From positions 1 through 7,595 of the forward strand of contig JAGNNG010000075.1 in assembly GCA_017990795.1 (NCBI GenBank): DNA of 7,595 nucleotides, given 5' to 3'. The position numbers and the translations under genes were made by a program. Positions 5,981-7,595 of this stretch are shown here, one piece after another. Positions within the stretch are counted from its first letter, which is position 1, and the number at the start of each line of letters is the position of its first letter. The notes under the pieces were generated by a model, which saw nothing but the letters and a program-made list of their open reading frames with translations, was not told the origin of the DNA and did no database searches. The DNA comes from Deltaproteobacteria bacterium (GTDB lineage: Bacteria > Myxococcota_A > Polyangia > Palsa-1104 > JAEUJZ01).

Positions 5981-6174
5981 ACTCCAAGTCGTAAGCCAAT
6001 GGACTTTGGGACATAGTTTTAAGCGAGCCGCTGGTTAGATACGGCCCGAGGGAAAAGCACTTTCGCTTGTCAGCCGGGGTCGCGGCGTCCCGCTTGCTTC
6101 CTTGCTAAATAGAGCGCTTGGTGTGGCCAAATATTCCGCAGCGCAGCAGGGAAGCTGTTGGGTCGCGGGCGCTG
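5981..6174. other. Intergenic region upstream of the tolC-like gene
   Basis: These 194 bases separate the end of the WD40 gene from the tolC-like start on the same strand. The gap is large enough to hold the operon promoter. On the minus strand it contains AT-rich patches (GGAATATTTGG, CTCTATTTAGC, CTTAAAACTATG), but none forms a well-spaced -35/-10 pair I would defend. No conserved small ORF or RNA gene is apparent. Confidence 0.4.
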
Positions 6175-6175
6175 C
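6138..6175 (-). terminator. Weak hairpin at the WD40 gene stop codon
   Basis: On the minus strand, directly after the TAG stop, GCAGCGC pairs with GCGCTGC across 24 bases, which contain a smaller CAGC/GCTG pairing. There is no U-tract after it (GGAATATTTGG), so if it terminates transcription it would need Rho or another factor. Confidence 0.25.
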
Positions 6176-7595
6176 TACGGCGCGAGCTGCAGAGTCCACA
6201 CATTGCCCAGCACATCGCCGGCAAACACGACGTTAGGTAGCTCTGCCGGGGCCAGCACCGAGAAGAAGCCCGCTGCCGCTGGACCGTAGACGGTGTACAG
6301 ACACTGCCCGGTTTGCAGGTCCCACAGTTTCAGCATGCCGTCGCCTGCCGCCGACAGCGCGCGCTTGCCATCGGGGAGCGCAACGCAGTTATAAATGGCG
6401 GCCTTGTGGCCTTGCAGCGTGCGTAGGCACTGGCCGGTCTGCACGTCCCACACGCGCAGCGTCTCGTCACCCGCCGCAGAGAGCACATGGCGACCATCAG
6501 GCAGCGCCGCGCAGGCACAGATCCACGCCTGGTGTCCTTGCAGCGTGCGCACGTGGGTCCCGGTCTGCAGATCCCAGATGCGCAAGGTGCCGTCTGCCGA
6601 GGCCGAAATGGCCTGCTGCCCACCCGGCAGAACCTGGCAGCGATCGACCGATGCGGTATGTCCGTGCAGCGCTTGCTGCTGCTCACCGGTGGCCAGATTC
6701 CACAGCCGCAAGGTGCCGTCCGCCGAGGCCGAGATCACGCGCTGTCCGTCAGGAAGCACCGCGCAAGCAGAGACACTATCTTCATGTCCCACCAAAGAGC
6801 GCTGCTGCTGTCCGGTGCTGGCGTTCCACACCCGCAGCGTGCCGTCCATGGCCGCCGAGACCACGTGCTGACCATCGGGAAGTGCGGCGCAGCTAGAGAC
6901 CCAGCCCGAGTGACCCTGCAGCGTACACAGCGCCTTGCCGGTCTGCAGATCCCAGATCTTCAGCGTGGCATCGTAGCTGGCCGAGACTGCGCGCTTACCG
7001 TCGGGCAGCACTGCGCACTCATCGACCGAAGCGGCGTGTCCAGACAGCGTTTGCAGGTGCTGCCCGGTCTTTAAGTCCCAGACCTTCAGGGTGCTGTCTC
7101 GTGACGCAGAGAGCAGCCGCGCTTGATCGGGCAGCAGCACCAGCGCAGTGACAAAGCTGTGGTGGCCGCACAGTGCGTGCAGGCGCTCGGCGTGTGCGAT
7201 GTCCCACAGCTTGGCCGTACCGTCGAGCGAGGTCGACAAGATCCGCGGCTGCGTAAACGCCATGCCACCGCTTACGGGATGCGAGCCGCCAGCAATATAG
7301 GCGCAGTCGGTCACCCAGCCGGCATGTCCTTCGAGGACGCCAAGCAGCTCTCCGGAGTCGATGCGCCACAGTCGCAGGGTGCCATCTAGCGAGGCGGTGA
7401 CCACGCGCTCCTCATCGACCAGAGCGACGCTGCTTAAGCTGTCTTGGTGTCCGCGCAGCATGCGCAGTTCTTTGGGCTCACCGGTGGCGGGCAGCTCCCA
7501 CAGTCGCGCTGTGGCATCCAGGGACGCTGTTAGCAGTCGCCCATCGCGCAGCGGCAGCAGCACACTGACCGGCGAGGAGTGTCCGCGCCACGTCT
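6175..7595 (-). CDS. WD40-repeat protein, C-terminal part, 5' end outside window
   Basis: The frame stays open to the right edge: upstream of the GTG at 7563 the codons still read TWRGHSSPVSV, a normal WD40 repeat start, so that GTG is internal and the true N-terminus is missing. About 473 residues are visible. I count eleven WD40 repeats, with GH at the start and (L/V)W(D/N/E) at the end of most. The last (GPAAAGFF...VWTLQLAP) is degenerate, and the third has an insertion of about 12 residues (GGSHPVSGGMAFTQP). WD40 repeats fold as propellers that bind proteins or peptides. The VxxCAxLPDGxxxxSASxDGTLRLWDLxTG style is typical of bacterial proteins that join WD40 arrays to NACHT/NB-ARC, TIR, caspase-like or kinase domains. 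Which of these applies here is unknown. Location is probably cytoplasmic. Confidence 0.88.
   Translation of the reverse strand, partial: TWRGHSSPVSVLLPLRDGRLLTASLDATARLWELPATGEPKELRMLRGHQDSLSSVALVDEERVVTASLDGTLRLWRIDSGELLGVLEGHAGWVTDCAYIAGGSHPVSGGMAFTQPRILSTSLDGTAKLWDIAHAERLHALCGHHSFVTALVLLPDQARLLSASRDSTLKVWDLKTGQHLQTLSGHAASVDECAVLPDGKRAVSASYDATLKIWDLQTGKALCTLQGHSGWVSSCAALPDGQHVVSAAMDGTLRVWNASTGQQQRSLVGHEDSVSACAVLPDGQRVISASADGTLRLWNLATGEQQQALHGHTASVDRCQVLPGGQQAISASADGTLRIWDLQTGTHVRTLQGHQAWICACAALPDGRHVLSAAGDETLRVWDVQTGQCLRTLQGHKAAIYNCVALPDGKRALSAAGDGMLKLWDLQTGQCLYTVYGPAAAGFFSVLAPAELPNVVFAGDVLGNVWTLQLAP
6286..7167 (-). repeat. Seven exact-length 126-bp repeats encoding WD40 blades
   Basis: Counting residues from the GTG at 7563, the GH pairs fall at 133, 175, 217, 259, 301, 343, 385, then GP at 427, always 42 residues apart, so seven units of 126 bases lie in register. 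Neighbouring units share long near-identical DNA blocks, such as CGCAAGGTGCCGTC(T/C)GCCGAGGCCGA at about 6580-6604 and 6706-6730 (plus-strand sense), which indicates recent duplication or gene conversion. Confidence 0.8.

Noticed and set aside
7561..7563. GTG at 7563 as the start of the WD40 gene
   Set aside because: The frame upstream still encodes a regular WD40 segment (GHSSPVSV) to the window edge, so the GTG is an internal valine codon.

Overview
The window looks like chromosomal DNA from a GC-rich Gram-negative bacterium, most probably a myxobacterium (Myxococcota). The clues are a long secreted-type propeller built on the VWGTDASNVWAVG motif, a WD40 array with VxxCAxLPDGxxVVSAS repeats, a lipoprotein polysaccharide-lyase-like gene, and an outer-membrane TolC/MlaC pair. 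The taxonomic call is inference. There is no phage, transposon, tRNA, rRNA or CRISPR array that I can see.

Layout, left to right. (1) 1-1659, plus strand: the 3' portion of a gene for a protein made almost entirely of 39-residue beta-propeller repeats; it runs off the left edge. (2) 1660-1776: a short convergent intergenic region packed with 20-21 bp dyad repeats and a long hairpin. This is the most unusual non-coding feature here. (3) 1777-2712, minus: a lipoprotein with a PL3 pectate-lyase-like right-handed beta-helix. (4) about 2713-2803: divergent promoter region. (5) 2804-3334, plus: a GNAT N-acetyltransferase. (6) 3348-5980, minus: a two-gene operon, TolC-family outer-membrane protein followed by an MlaC-like periplasmic phospholipid-binding protein, overlapping by four bases (ATGA). 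The MlaC homologue carries a long Ala/Pro/Lys-rich tail encoded by tandem 21-24 bp repeats. (7) 5981-6174: intergenic, with a weak hairpin after the WD40 gene. (8) 6175-7595, minus: the C-terminal part of a WD40-repeat protein, cut by the right edge, with seven consecutive repeats of exactly 42 residues.

How the genes fit together. Most products act in the cell envelope or outside the cell: a lyase-like lipoprotein, a periplasmic lipid carrier and an outer-membrane tunnel, and probably the left propeller. The tolC-mlaC pair is the only clear functional unit. It suggests lipid or hydrophobic-compound traffic between inner and outer membrane, with the ABC permease, ATPase and MCE subunits encoded elsewhere. 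The WD40 gene resembles the sensor half of STAND-type (NACHT/NB-ARC) or kinase/TIR-fused proteins, but its N-terminal domain lies outside the window, so its role cannot be decided. I see no compact, clearly new multi-gene system. The best leads are the dyad array at 1680-1776 and the MlaC-tail/TolC pairing.
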